This document shows positions 51,342 to 60,805 of a stretch of 64,000 nt of DNA, piece by piece (positions within the stretch are counted from its first letter, which is position 1; every line of letters starts with the position of its first letter). The position numbers were made by a program, and so were the translations under genes. Below the pieces are notes generated by a model. That model was not told where the DNA came from and made no database searches. It was given only the letters and a program-made list of their open reading frames with translations. Source of the DNA: Chromohalobacter sp. 11-W (GTDB taxonomy: Bacteria; Pseudomonadota; Gammaproteobacteria; Pseudomonadales; Halomonadaceae); the NCBI RefSeq assembly GCF_029889905.1, contig NZ_JARANZ010000003.1:296165-360164 (forward strand), in the 5' to 3' direction.

Positions 51342-51480
51342 TTACGATGCCGTACTGAGCTGCCCGGTCTGGAATTGGCGCAGGGAGTCTTTAATCTCGG
51401 CGCTCGAGCTCATGACGAAGGGGCCGTAGCAGCGTGGTGTGCCCTTCGGGGATCGTGAGCGTGGTCGCGCCACTTTGAGT
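51342..51480 (-). pseudogene. Pirin gene relic
   Basis: On the minus strand, YGPFVMSSSAEIKDSLRQFQ and TGQLSTAS with a TAA at 51342-51344 match the pirin C-terminus. Upstream, SGATTLTIPEGHTTLL in another frame matches the pirin middle. Only about 45 codons in two frames remain. It is a second, decayed pirin copy next to the intact one. Confidence 0.7.
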
Positions 51481-51636
51481 CAAGAGTAGATCCCAAACGT
51501 TGATTGGGCTGTATGTGTGCCGAATCGGCGTTGTGAGGGAATCGCCGATTTATACGCCAAACCCCCGCCACGCCCTTTGCTCGCGTTGCCGGGCGGCGTC
51601 ATAATGAGGACATATCTCTCGTCAGTGGTCGCCATC

Positions 51637-52371
51637 ATGTCCCGTTCCCAAGATCCTTCTCCACGTTCATCCGCCACTGGGCAGCGTTCGTCGCAGGCGA
51701 CGCGGCCGCCCTTGGGGCGTATTGGCGAGGTGGCGTATCTCAAGGTCGTGGCGGTCAACACTACCGGCGCCTTTCTCGATTGGGGCCAGCCCAAGGATGT
51801 GTTGCTGCCGTTCGCCGAGCAGCGCTTTCGTCCTGAGGTCGGCAAGCGGGTGTTGGTGATGCTTTACGAGGATGCTCAGGGACGGCCGGTGGCGTCGATG
51901 CGTCTGGATCGCTTTCTGGCCGATGAGGCGCCGGATATGACGCCCGGCGACCGCGTCGCGCTGGTAATTGCCGAGCGTACCGATCTGGGGTTCAAGGCGG
52001 TGGTCGATCACCGCTATTGGGGCTTGCTTTACGCCGATGACATCATCCATCCGCCGCGGCGCGGCCAACGGTTGACCGGTTATATCAAGCGCGTGCGCGA
52101 AGACGGGCGCCTCGATCTGGCCATGTTGCCGCCCGGCGAGGCCGGGCTCGATGTGGTCGGTGACAAGGTACTGGAGCTGCTGCGCTGTCATGGCGGGTAC
52201 GTGGCGCTGGGCGACAAGACGCCCGCCGCCGAGATCAAGGCACGCATGGGCGTCAGCAAGAGCGCCTTCAAGCAGGCGGTGGGGCGGCTCTACAAGAAGC
52301 GGCTGATCACCATCGAGGAAGAAGGCATCCGCCTGACGCGCGAGGCGATAGACGCGCATCAGTCCAGCTGA
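51637..52371 (+). CDS. S1 RNA-binding domain protein (CvfB/YitL-like)
   Basis: 244 residues: an N-terminal S1-like domain (about 22-95, VAYLKVVAVNTTGAFLDWG), a second S1 domain (about 100-165, GDRVALVIAERTDLGFKAVV with VDHRYWGLLY), and a C-terminal winged helix (VSKSAFKQAVGRLYKKRLI). This matches the YitL/CvfB family, RNA-binding virulence regulators in Gram-positives. No strong ribosome site is seen at ATG 51637; ATG 51604 is an alternative. It lies before gshB but with a 78-bp gap. Confidence 0.85.
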   Translation: MSRSQDPSPRSSATGQRSSQATRPPLGRIGEVAYLKVVAVNTTGAFLDWGQPKDVLLPFAEQRFRPEVGKRVLVMLYEDAQGRPVASMRLDRFLADEAPDMTPGDRVALVIAERTDLGFKAVVDHRYWGLLYADDIIHPPRRGQRLTGYIKRVREDGRLDLAMLPPGEAGLDVVGDKVLELLRCHGGYVALGDKTPAAEIKARMGVSKSAFKQAVGRLYKKRLITIEEEGIRLTREAIDAHQSS

Positions 52372-52449
52372 CGCGCCGTTGGCGCCTTGGTCTTCCGCTG
52401 GTCGCTGCGGCATACTGCGCGCATTCATTCCTAGCCTGGAAGACCGATC

Positions 52450-53403
52450 ATGAGCGAGCGCGCCTTGAAGCTCGGCGTGGTGATGGACCCCATCGCCGAT
52501 ATCGCCTACAAGAAAGACACCACCTTGGCCATGCTGTGGGCCGCGCAGCAACGCGGCTGGTCGCTTTATTATCTCGAGCCGGAAGACCTGTATCTGGACG
52601 GCGGGCGCGCCATGGGCCGCATGCGCGCGTTGGAGGCGTATCGTGACCCCGAGGCGTGGTATCGGCTCGAGGAAGTGCAGGCCGCGCCGCTGGCGGAACT
52701 CGACGTAATCCTGATGCGCCAGGACCCGCCGGTGGATGATCATTTCCTCAACGCCGTGCATCTGCTGGGCTTCGCCGAGCGCGAGGGCGTGCTGGTGGTC
52801 AATCCCACCCAGGCGCTTTTGACCAGCAACGAGAAGCTATTCGCCCAGCAGTTCCCGCACTGCATCCCGCCCTCCGTGGTCTCGTGCCACGATGCCGTCT
52901 TGCGCGACTTCCATGCTCAGCACGGCGATGTGATCTTCAAGCCGCTGGATGGCATGGGCGGCAGCGGCATCTTTCATATCACGCCGGAGGGCCGCAACCT
53001 GGGCTCGGTCATCGAGCAGCTCACCGAGCGCGGCACGCGCCAGATCATGGCGCAGCGTTATCTGCCCGAGATCAAGGCCGGCGATACGCGCATCCTGCTG
53101 ATCGACGGCGAACCCGTGCCGTATGGCCTGGCGCGCATTCCCAGCGCCGGTGAAACGCGTGGCAACCTAGCGGCTGGCGGGCGCGGCGAGGCCCGCGAGC
53201 TCACCGACCGCGATTACTGGCTCATCGAGCAGGTCAAACCGGCGATCCTCGACAAGGGCCTGATCTTCGTCGGGCTCGACGTGATCGGCGATTACATCAC
53301 CGAGATCAACGTCACCAGCCCCACTTGCGTGCGCGAGATCGACGCCCAGCGCGGCACCGATATCGGTGGACTCTTGATGGACGCCATTGCCCGGCGCTTC
53401 TGA
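52450..53403 (+). CDS. gshB: Glutathione synthetase
   Basis: 317 residues of the ATP-grasp enzyme that joins gamma-glutamylcysteine and glycine. N-terminus KLGVVMDPIADIAYKKDTTL, the ATP loop KPLDGMGGSGIFHI, and the glycine-rich NVTSPTCVREID near the C-terminus are all standard. GGAAGA precedes the ATG. Followed by yqgE and ruvX, the usual order gshB-yqgE-yqgF. A 118-bp spacer separates it from yqgE. Confidence 0.95.
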   Translation: MSERALKLGVVMDPIADIAYKKDTTLAMLWAAQQRGWSLYYLEPEDLYLDGGRAMGRMRALEAYRDPEAWYRLEEVQAAPLAELDVILMRQDPPVDDHFLNAVHLLGFAEREGVLVVNPTQALLTSNEKLFAQQFPHCIPPSVVSCHDAVLRDFHAQHGDVIFKPLDGMGGSGIFHITPEGRNLGSVIEQLTERGTRQIMAQRYLPEIKAGDTRILLIDGEPVPYGLARIPSAGETRGNLAAGGRGEARELTDRDYWLIEQVKPAILDKGLIFVGLDVIGDYITEINVTSPTCVREIDAQRGTDIGGLLMDAIARRF

Positions 53404-53521
53404 GCGCCGCTTGCCATCCTACGATGGCGAGGTTCGGCATGGGCAGTGATACAATCGCTGCGAAAAGCACCAATTTCGGCGTAAGCGAGGGGCGGGACGC
53501 GCCTCGACGCCCGGGAGGCTC

Positions 53522-54079
53522 ATGCAAAGCTTGAAGCATCATTTTCTGCTGGCGATGCCGCATCTCGACGATCCTAACTTCAAGGGGACGTTGACGTACC
53601 TTTGTGATCACGATGACAACGGCTCCATGGGCGTGATCGTCAATCGTCCCATGGAGCTGACACTGGACGCCCTGCTCGAGCAGCTCGAACTGGATGCCTC
53701 GGAATGCCTGCAGCGCGACTTGCCTGTTCACTATGGCGGCCCGGTCCATAAGGATCGCGGCTTCATCCTGCATCGCGGTTCGAACCTGCCCTGGGATTCC
53801 AGCCTGCAGGTCGCTGACGACCTTGCCCTGACGACCTCCATGGACATGCTCAAGGCTATCGCCGAAGGCCGGGGCCCCGAAGACTTCATCGTCTGCCTGG
53901 GCTGCACCGCGTGGCAGGCGGGCCAGCTCGAGGACGAGCTCAAGCAGAATACCTGGCTGACGGTGGAAGGCGACGCCTCGATCCTCTTCGACGTACATGC
54001 CGAGCAACGCCTGAACGCAGCGGCGGGCATCTTGGGTGTCGATCTGAACCTGATGACGCGCGAGGCGGGACATTCCTGA
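53522..54079 (+). CDS. yqgE: UPF0301 family protein YqgE/AlgH
   Basis: 185 residues, beginning MQSLKHHFLLAMPHLDDPNF, typical of the AlgH/YqgE family of unknown biochemical function. GGGAGG precedes the ATG. Its stop overlaps the ruvX start as TGATG. It is described as a regulator of alginate production in Pseudomonas, but a mechanism is not established. Confidence 0.92.
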   Translation: MQSLKHHFLLAMPHLDDPNFKGTLTYLCDHDDNGSMGVIVNRPMELTLDALLEQLELDASECLQRDLPVHYGGPVHKDRGFILHRGSNLPWDSSLQVADDLALTTSMDMLKAIAEGRGPEDFIVCLGCTAWQAGQLEDELKQNTWLTVEGDASILFDVHAEQRLNAAAGILGVDLNLMTREAGHS

Positions 54080-54525
54080 TGGCCGAGGCAGGGCAGCGGC
54101 TGGTAGTGGCCTTCGATTATGGCACGCGGCGCATCGGCGTGGCGGTCGGCAACGAAATGCTGGGCAGTGCCACGGCGCTAGCACCGCTACCTGCACGTAA
54201 CGGGATTCCCGAGTGGCAGCAGATCGGCCAGTTGCTCAAAGAGTGGCAGCCGGATCTGTTGGTTGTAGGGCTGCCGCTCAACATGGACGGCACCGAGTCG
54301 GACATGAGCCAGCGCGCGCGCAAGTTCGGTAACCGCCTGCACGGGCGCTTCGGCAAGCCGGTGGAGGTGTTCGATGAGCGCGGCTCGACGCGCGCCGCCA
54401 AACGCATTGCCCGCGACGCCGGGCACCGCGGTAACTACCGCGACGACGGCGTGGATGGCATCGCCGCGCAGTTGATCCTGGAAAGCTTCTTCGCCGACGA
54501 CACCTTCCTGCACCGCATGCCGTAA
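54079..54525 (+). CDS. ruvX: Holliday junction resolvase-like / pre-16S rRNA nuclease
   Basis: 148 residues of the RNase-H-fold YqgF/RuvX family. Catalytic acidic motifs: VAFDYGTRRIGVAVG at the N-terminus and DDGVDGIAAQLIL at the C-terminus. The family matures 16S rRNA 5' ends and can act on Holliday junctions. Start and yqgE stop overlap (TGATG), so translation is coupled. Confidence 0.93.
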   Translation: MAEAGQRLVVAFDYGTRRIGVAVGNEMLGSATALAPLPARNGIPEWQQIGQLLKEWQPDLLVVGLPLNMDGTESDMSQRARKFGNRLHGRFGKPVEVFDERGSTRAAKRIARDAGHRGNYRDDGVDGIAAQLILESFFADDTFLHRMP

Positions 54526-54528
54526 ACG

Positions 54529-54556
54529 CCCGCGACCGGCCTGGGCCGGTCGCGGG
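54529..54556. terminator. Bidirectional hairpin between ruvX and the permease gene
   Basis: CCCGCGACCGGCC and GGCCGGTCGCGGG form a 13-bp perfect stem with a 2-base loop. Both neighbours converge on it. T-tracts are weak, GTTT on the minus side. Confidence 0.6.
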
Positions 54557-54582
54557 TGCGCTTAGCTATTAATCTTGAATGA

Positions 54583-55905
54583 TTAACTCTCCAGGTTCAG
54601 CTCCGGCGTGGGGCGGCTGAAGCCACGCGTCAGCCAGGTCAGCCACGCCAGTCCGCACAACAGCCATGCACTGCCCAGCATGATCGCCAGGTGATCCAGG
54701 CTCAGCATCAGCCACAGGATCGCGCCCAGGCCGATCAACGGGCAGATCAGGAACCACAGCGTATCCAGCCCGCTGCGGCGGCGTTCCTTCAGGTAGTAGT
54801 GGAAGATCACCGAGAGGTTGACCAGGGCGAAGGCCAGGAAGGCGCCGAAGTTGATGAAGGACGCCGCCGAGAGCACGTCCATGGTCAGTGCCAGCAAGGC
54901 TACTAGGCCGCTGAACACCAGCCCGCCCAGCGGCGTGCCGAAGCGGCTCAGCTTGCCCAGCCAGCGCTTTGGCAGCACATCGTCGCGGCCCATGGCGTAG
55001 AGCAGGCGCGCACCACTAGCCTGCGCCGCAATGCCCGAAGCGAACTGGCCGACCACCAGCCCGATCAGGAAGATCGAGACGAAGATATCGCCGCCGATGT
55101 TGCGTGCGATCTCATAGGCGGCGGCATCGGGATTGGCGAAGTCATACCCCGGTGCGGCGAGCTGCACGAAATACGACACCACGACGAAGATCAGTCCCCC
55201 GATCAAGGTGATCAAGAGGATGGCACGCGGCAAGGTGCGCTGCGGGTCCTTGGTTTCCTCGGTCAGCGTGGTGACGGCATCGAACCCCAAGAAGGAATAG
55301 CACGCCACGGCGGCACCCGCCATCAGCACCGGCAGGGTCGCGGCGGAGTCGGCGCCCAAAAACGGCGTCAGGCTCCAGAAAGGCTGGGTGGGATCGCCCA
55401 ACACGTAATGCATGCTCAGTCCCACGAAGGCGATCAACACCAGGATCTGCACCAGCATCATCACACTGTTGACCGCGCTGGCCAGCTTGAGGCCGAGGAT
55501 GTTGATCGTGGTGGTGATAGCAATGAAGGCCAGCAGCCACAGCGGCGTGGGAATCGCCGGAAAGGCCGAGTGCAGATAGGCGGCGCCGATCAGCCAGATC
55601 ACCATGGGCAAGAACAGGTAATCGAGCAGGATCGCCCAGCCAGCGATGAAGCCCAAGCGATCGTCGATGGCATGTCGCACGTAGGCATAGGCCGAGCCGG
55701 CCACCGGATAAGCACTCGCCATACGTCCGTAGCTGTGCGCCGTGAACAGCATGGCGATCAGCGCTGCTAGGTAAGCGCCCGAGACGGCGCCCTCCGTGGT
55801 GACGGCGAGCACGCCGAAAGTACCCAGCACGATGATGGGCGTCATGTAGGCCAAGCCGAAAAGCACGACCTGGCCCAGGGAAAGGGTCTTCTTCATTTGG
55901 TTCAT
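54583..55905 (-). CDS. APC superfamily amino acid permease
   Basis: A 440-residue, 12-helix amino acid/polyamine permease. The N-terminus shows LGQVVLFGLAYMTPIIVLGT and LTEETKDPQRTLPRAILL, a pattern of the PuuP/YfnA/AdiC-like branch. AGGAGG lies before the ATG pair. Three direct repeats of TGGTTGTTGCGAC lie 16-66 bp upstream, likely a regulator site. With the nitrilase and LuxR genes just upstream, uptake and hydrolysis of an amide or amine compound is inferred; the substrate is unknown. Confidence 0.85.
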   Translation of the reverse strand: MNQMKKTLSLGQVVLFGLAYMTPIIVLGTFGVLAVTTEGAVSGAYLAALIAMLFTAHSYGRMASAYPVAGSAYAYVRHAIDDRLGFIAGWAILLDYLFLPMVIWLIGAAYLHSAFPAIPTPLWLLAFIAITTTINILGLKLASAVNSVMMLVQILVLIAFVGLSMHYVLGDPTQPFWSLTPFLGADSAATLPVLMAGAAVACYSFLGFDAVTTLTEETKDPQRTLPRAILLITLIGGLIFVVVSYFVQLAAPGYDFANPDAAAYEIARNIGGDIFVSIFLIGLVVGQFASGIAAQASGARLLYAMGRDDVLPKRWLGKLSRFGTPLGGLVFSGLVALLALTMDVLSAASFINFGAFLAFALVNLSVIFHYYLKERRRSGLDTLWFLICPLIGLGAILWLMLSLDHLAIMLGSAWLLCGLAWLTWLTRGFSRPTPELNLES

Positions 55906-55920
55906 CGTCGCCTCCTGTTG

Positions 55921-55971
55921 TGGTTGTTGCGACTATTTAGTGGTTGTTGCGACTTTCGTGATTGTTGCGAC
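55921..55971. repeat. Three direct repeats upstream of the permease gene
   Basis: TGGTTGTTGCGACT at 55921-55934 and 55941-55954, and TGATTGTTGCGAC at 55959-55971, spaced 20 and 18 bp (about two helical turns). They lie directly upstream of the permease start on its promoter side, consistent with binding of several regulator dimers on one DNA face. Confidence 0.55.
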
Positions 55972-56008
55972 GGCCACTGGGTGGCCGGGAGCCGGCCGGG
56001 CCTCGGGT

Positions 56009-56818
56009 TTAGAAGTGCCAGTAGCGGCCTCGCTCGGTGTCCTCGCGCTGACCTTGCAGGCCGATACGGCAGTCTTTCAGGTAGTCGTAATCACGCCGCG
56101 CATCCGGCAAGCGCTGAGGGTCGAGTTGCAGCGTGGTGACGCTTTCCTCGCGACCGGCGCGAAACAGCGTCTCGCCGTCCGGGGCGACCAGCGCGCTCTC
56201 GCCGGCGAAGGTCAATCCTGCGCCTTCGCCGGCGCGGTTGGTCATGGCGACGAAGTAATGGTTGTCCTGGGCGCGCGCCTGAGCGGCACGTGCATGCATG
56301 GGGCCATAGGGGTCCATGTTGCCGTTGGTGACCAGCAGCAGGTCGCAGCCGAGTTGTCCCAGTGCGCGTGCGGGCTCGGGGAACTCCAGGTCGTAGCAGA
56401 TCAACAAGCCGACCTGGAGACCGCGCCACTCGACGCAGCCTACGCGGTTGCCCTCGCCGACGAGTTGGCGCTCGTCCGGCCACAGGTGCGCCTTGCGGTA
56501 ACGCAGCGCGATGCCGTCTTCGGGGGTGATCAGTACGGTGGTGTTGAATACGCCTTCGCCGTCGCGCTCGAGAAAGCCCACGGCGAGGGCGGTGTCGTGC
56601 TCGCGGCTGGCGGCGATGAGCGTGGCGAGTTCATCGCCGTCGAGGGTCAGCGCGCGATCATTGACGTGGCCGGGTTCGGCAAAGCCGGTGAGGTGGGTCT
56701 CGGGAAACACGATCAGCGACGTTTCAGGGTCGGCGTCGCGTAGACAGGCCAGGGTGCGCGAAAGGTTGTAGGCGACGTCGCCCTCGCGGCTGGCCAGTTG
56801 TGCCAAGGCTATCTGCAT
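56009..56818 (-). CDS. Carbon-nitrogen hydrolase (nitrilase superfamily)
   Basis: 269 residues. The Glu-Lys-Cys triad is visible: VFPETHLTGF (Glu), YRKAHLW (Lys) and LICYDLEFPE (Cys). Small amidases of this branch hydrolyse N-carbamoyl or omega-amide compounds. It lies upstream of, and co-directional with, the amino acid permease, so the two probably work together in nitrogen compound use. The LuxR gene is divergent. Confidence 0.88.
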   Translation of the reverse strand: MQIALAQLASREGDVAYNLSRTLACLRDADPETSLIVFPETHLTGFAEPGHVNDRALTLDGDELATLIAASREHDTALAVGFLERDGEGVFNTTVLITPEDGIALRYRKAHLWPDERQLVGEGNRVGCVEWRGLQVGLLICYDLEFPEPARALGQLGCDLLLVTNGNMDPYGPMHARAAQARAQDNHYFVAMTNRAGEGAGLTFAGESALVAPDGETLFRAGREESVTTLQLDPQRLPDARRDYDYLKDCRIGLQGQREDTERGRYWHF

Positions 56819-56940
56819 GAAAGACTCCGAAGCGTCATTGTGGCTGTGCGGTCATTCGGATGCCCCTCAGTATCCGCGATCACACGGGCATGACCATTCC
56901 CCGGTGGGGTTACCCCATCAGGGTGAGCGAGGAGAGCGAG

Positions 56941-57768
56941 ATGACGAGCGACGCAGACGATAGCGGGCAGATGGCCGCACCGAGCGGCCTGGAAAGCGTA
57001 GCCTGGCATCGAGCCTTCGGGGCCCTGGCGGATAAGCTGGATGGCGCCAATTTTTGGCTGGCCACGGTGCGCACCCTGGGGCGTCACGTCGACTTCGATA
57101 CCTGGGTGGTGCTGATCTTCCATCATCGCCAGCCGCCGCGCATCCTCGCGGAAAGCGACGAGGACGACGGCGCCGACGAGGCGTTGTTCCAGGATTATCA
57201 GCGTGGCCTGTATCTGCTCGATCCGTTCTATATCGATGCTCGAGACCACGCGCGCGCCGGGCTGTACACGCTGGCTGACGTGGCGCCGCAGTGTTTCCAG
57301 AACACCGAGTACTACCAGCGTTACTTCCAGCGCAACATCGTCGCCGACGAAGTGCAGTTCAACTGCCCGCTCGATGCCGAGCGCACGCTATGCCTATCGT
57401 TGGGCTCGACCCGCGCATACTCGCCTGAGGCGCTCGGCCTGCTGAGCCTGGTGCAGCCGTGGGTGCTGGCCCTGATGCGCCAGCGCATGCATTTCGAATT
57501 CGAGCACGAAGATGGCACGCCGCCGGGGCCGCACCCATGGCATCCCTCGCCCCAGGCGCCGCGCGAGCTGGAATCTCACCAGTCACTGACCGAACGCGAG
57601 CGCGAGGTCAGCCAGCTCATGCTGGGCGGCAGCTCGACCAAGGAGATCGCCCGGCGCATGGCGATCTCGGTGGAAACCGTGCGCGCCCATAAGAAGCATC
57701 TTTACGCCAAGCTAGGCATCAACTCGCAGTCGGAGCTATTTGCGTTGTTCTGGCAGGCGCGTCCTTGA
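56941..57768 (+). CDS. LuxR-type helix-turn-helix regulator
   Basis: 275 residues. An N-terminal unassigned sensor region (about 1-200) is followed by a C-terminal LuxR helix-turn-helix (about 215-270): LTEREREVSQLMLGGSSTKE, then IARRMAISVETVRAHKKHLY. GAGGAGAG precedes ATG 56941. No receiver or autoinducer domain signature is visible. Divergent from the nitrilase-permease pair, which it probably controls (inference), with candidate repeats near the permease. Confidence 0.85.
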   Translation: MTSDADDSGQMAAPSGLESVAWHRAFGALADKLDGANFWLATVRTLGRHVDFDTWVVLIFHHRQPPRILAESDEDDGADEALFQDYQRGLYLLDPFYIDARDHARAGLYTLADVAPQCFQNTEYYQRYFQRNIVADEVQFNCPLDAERTLCLSLGSTRAYSPEALGLLSLVQPWVLALMRQRMHFEFEHEDGTPPGPHPWHPSPQAPRELESHQSLTEREREVSQLMLGGSSTKEIARRMAISVETVRAHKKHLYAKLGINSQSELFALFWQARP

Positions 57769-58009
57769 GTTGTAACGGCCTTATGGGGCAGTGCAGGTAT
57801 TTTTCAGGCAAAGCGCAGAGATGTCGTCCGCACTGCTTGCCAGCTTCCTTCGCCAGAAACAAATCCTCACAGAACGATAGTGCCGCTCGGGCACGTTTCA
57901 CTTTTATTCATGTTAAATTAGCCTCACACCACATAAGCGTGGCGCGAGCGTGTCAAGCGACGATCGTTTGAGCGCGTTCGCGCCATGCATGACATTCAGG
58001 GACGATGCC
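57769..58009. other. 241-bp spacer before vgrG
   Basis: No gene, terminator or clear sigma-70 promoter is seen. The region is A/T-rich near 57900. The frame of vgrG is open from 57950 but no conserved residues precede 58010. Confidence 0.4.
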
Positions 58010-60805
58010 ATGTCAGAGGCGTTACTCGACACCTTCGATATCGATCTGTCGCCGTCGCAGCGGCTGCTGACGTTGGACATTGCCGGGGCGTCGCTGCTGC
58101 CGCATCGCCTGGTGGGCGAGGAGCGTGTCAGCGAACCGTTCAGCTACACGCTTGACTGCATCTCCCAGCAGGGTGACATCGAACTCAAGACATTGATGGC
58201 GCAGCCGGCCCGGCTTTCGATTTTGCAGGCCGATGGCCGCTATCGCCAGTTGCACGGGCTGGTCAGCGAGGCGGCGCTGCTGGGCGAGGATGGCGGCGTC
58301 ACCTACTACCAGCTCACCCTGGTGCCGTGGCTCAAGATGCTCGAGCTGGGCCGCGACAGCCGCATCTTCCAGGATCGCAGCGTCGTCGATGTCCTCACTG
58401 ACGTATTCGAGGGGCATGAGCTGGCCAGGGGCCGCTACCGCTTCGACCTGCGCCGTGACTATCCGGCGCGCAGCTACTGCGTGCAGTACCGCGAGAGCGA
58501 CTTCAACTTCGTCAGCCGCCTGCTGGAAGAAGAAGGCCTGTGGTACTACTTCGAATATGCCGATAACGATGACGGTGAAACCGATGAGGGCAACGGGCCT
58601 AATGCTAGCGGCAATAGTGCCGCTGGCGAGCTCCAAGCCTTCGATGGCCATCGCCTGGTCATTACCGACGACGTCGATACCACTCGCCCCGTCAGCCCCC
58701 AGACGATCCGCTTCCATCGCCAGGCCGCCACCGAAACTGAAGACGCCCTCAACCAGTGGGGTGGCGTGCGCCAACAGCAGCCCACCCGGGTCAGCGTCGG
58801 CACCGTCGACTACAAGCAGCCGTCCCTCACCAAGCGGACCGGCCTGGAGACCCTGAGTGATCAGGGCAACCTGCCGGACACCGAGGTCTACGACTACGCC
58901 GGCGAGTACTACTACCACGGCTATGAGCGCGGCGAACGCCTCACCGAGAACCGCCTCGAGTCCCACGAATCCCTCGCCAAGCGTTTTCGCGGCGCCGGTG
59001 GCACGCGTCAACTCCAGGCCGGGCGCTGGTTCGAACTCACCCAGCATCCGCTCCACGACATCGGGGGCGAGCAAGAAAGGCAGTTTCTGCTGTTGGGCGT
59101 CAGTATTCACGCCGAAAACGCCCTGCCGGTCTCGGCCCAGCTCCAGGCGTTGCCCGGCAGCCTGCAGCCCCAGCTCGATGCTGCCAAACGGGCGCATGGG
59201 TTAGAGAGTGATACGGCCGACCCCACCGGCGAACGGCTCAATGATTATGCCAGCGGCGGCACCGGCCACTTCCTGGTCGATCTCGACGCCCAACGCCGCA
59301 CCCAGCCGTACCGTCATCCGCTGACCCATCATCGCCCGGTGATCGGCGGGCCCCAGACCGCCACCGTGGTCGGCCCGGCGAATGAAGAGATCCACACCGA
59401 TCACCTCAACCGCGTGCGCGTGCAGTTCCACTGGGACCGCCAGGGCCAAAGCGACGAGAACTCCAGCGTCTGGCTGCGCGTCGCCCAGCCCAACGCCGGC
59501 GCCGGCTGGGGTGGGGTCTTCGTCCCCCGCATCGGCCAGGAAGTGCTCATCGACTTCCTCGAAGGCGACGCCGACCGGCCGCTGATCACCGGCCGGGTTT
59601 ACAACGGCGATCAGCGCCCCAACTGGCACAGCCACGGCCTGCTCTCGGGCTTCAAGAGCAAGACCTATCGCGGCAGCAAGTACAACGAACTCGTCTTCGA
59701 CGACGCCACCGACCAGGAGCGCGTGCGCCTCAACTCCGAAGCCGAAAAGAGCCAGCTCAACCTCGGCTACCTGATCCACCAGACCGGCAACACCCGCGGC
59801 GCCTTCCGTGGCACCGGCTTCGAGCTGCGCAGCGACGCCTATGGCGCCATTCGCGCCAACCAGGGGCTCTACCTCACCAGCTGGGGCCAGCTCGGTGCCA
59901 GCGGCGACCAGCTCGACCTCACCCCGGCCAAACAGCAGCTCGACAGCGCCTACCACCTCAGCGACAGCCTCAGCCAGAGCGCCGCCGACCACAACGCCGA
60001 CGCCCTCGACGCCCGCGACTACCTCAAGCAGGCCGGGGAAGACGCCGACGACACCTACGGCAATAGCGAGCAACTGACCGGTTCATCAGGGCAGGCCGAC
60101 CAGAGCAACGCCAGCGGCGCCACCGACAGCGGCGGGCGCGGTGAAGCGGCCCGCATGAAAGCGCCGTGGCTGCACCTGGCCTCACCCGCCGGCATCACGA
60201 TGAGCACCCCGGAATCGACCCATCTCGCCCAGGGAAAATCGCTGAGTATCTCCAGCGGCGAAGACGTCAATATCGCCACCGGCAAGCGCCTGGTCGCCTC
60301 GATCTCCGAGAAGCTCTCGCTGTTCGTGCAGAAAGCCGGCATCAAATTATTGGCCGCGCGGGGCAAGGTGGACATCCAGGCGCAATCGGACAACATTGAG
60401 GCTACCGCGCGCCAAAACCTCAATGTCACCTCCCGCGACGACAAAATCGACTTGTCGGCCGCTGAAGAGATTTTGCTGGTCAGCGGCGGCGCCTACGTGC
60501 GCATCAAGGACGGCAATATCGAGTTGCATGCGCCCGGCAAGGTCACCGTCAACGGCGCAACGAAGAGTTTTGGGGGGCCGACCAGTATGTCGCACACCTT
60601 CAATGCCTTCCCCGAAACCGACTTTCAGGAAACCTATAGAGCGCGCCGACGGGATGGTACGCCCCTGGCCAACCAAGCGTTCGAGTTGCGCCGCGACGGT
60701 AAGGTCATCCATGCCGGCACCACGGATGCTCAAGGCGACACACAGATTCAGAAAAGCGAATTCATCGAAGGGATGACCATTCACTTCCGGGGACAAGCGG
60801 AATGA
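58010..60805 (+). CDS. vgrG: Type VI secretion spike protein VgrG (TssI) with C-terminal extension
   Basis: 931 residues. N-terminal gp27-like hub (about 15-400), gp5-like OB region at about 460-560 (NRVRVQFHWDRQGQ, then VFVPRIGQEVLIDFLEGDAD), beta-helix needle, a DUF2345 region (about 717-850, WLHLASPAGITMSTPE), and a short C-terminal extension (about 870-931) ending GTTDAQGDTQIQKSEF that looks like a carboxypeptidase-regulatory/transthyretin-like adaptor. It carries effectors at the tip of the T6SS tube. The start at 58010 has GGGAC upstream. It overlaps the lipase gene by 4 bp (ATGA). Confidence 0.92.
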   Translation: MSEALLDTFDIDLSPSQRLLTLDIAGASLLPHRLVGEERVSEPFSYTLDCISQQGDIELKTLMAQPARLSILQADGRYRQLHGLVSEAALLGEDGGVTYYQLTLVPWLKMLELGRDSRIFQDRSVVDVLTDVFEGHELARGRYRFDLRRDYPARSYCVQYRESDFNFVSRLLEEEGLWYYFEYADNDDGETDEGNGPNASGNSAAGELQAFDGHRLVITDDVDTTRPVSPQTIRFHRQAATETEDALNQWGGVRQQQPTRVSVGTVDYKQPSLTKRTGLETLSDQGNLPDTEVYDYAGEYYYHGYERGERLTENRLESHESLAKRFRGAGGTRQLQAGRWFELTQHPLHDIGGEQERQFLLLGVSIHAENALPVSAQLQALPGSLQPQLDAAKRAHGLESDTADPTGERLNDYASGGTGHFLVDLDAQRRTQPYRHPLTHHRPVIGGPQTATVVGPANEEIHTDHLNRVRVQFHWDRQGQSDENSSVWLRVAQPNAGAGWGGVFVPRIGQEVLIDFLEGDADRPLITGRVYNGDQRPNWHSHGLLSGFKSKTYRGSKYNELVFDDATDQERVRLNSEAEKSQLNLGYLIHQTGNTRGAFRGTGFELRSDAYGAIRANQGLYLTSWGQLGASGDQLDLTPAKQQLDSAYHLSDSLSQSAADHNADALDARDYLKQAGEDADDTYGNSEQLTGSSGQADQSNASGATDSGGRGEAARMKAPWLHLASPAGITMSTPESTHLAQGKSLSISSGEDVNIATGKRLVASISEKLSLFVQKAGIKLLAARGKVDIQAQSDNIEATARQNLNVTSRDDKIDLSAAEEILLVSGGAYVRIKDGNIELHAPGKVTVNGATKSFGGPTSMSHTFNAFPETDFQETYRARRRDGTPLANQAFELRRDGKVIHAGTTDAQGDTQIQKSEFIEGMTIHFRGQAE

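Noticed and set aside
58022..60073. Long minus frames (391 and 290 codons) across vgrG
   Set aside because: They are antisense to VgrG, hydrophobic/valine-rich shadows, with no family signals.
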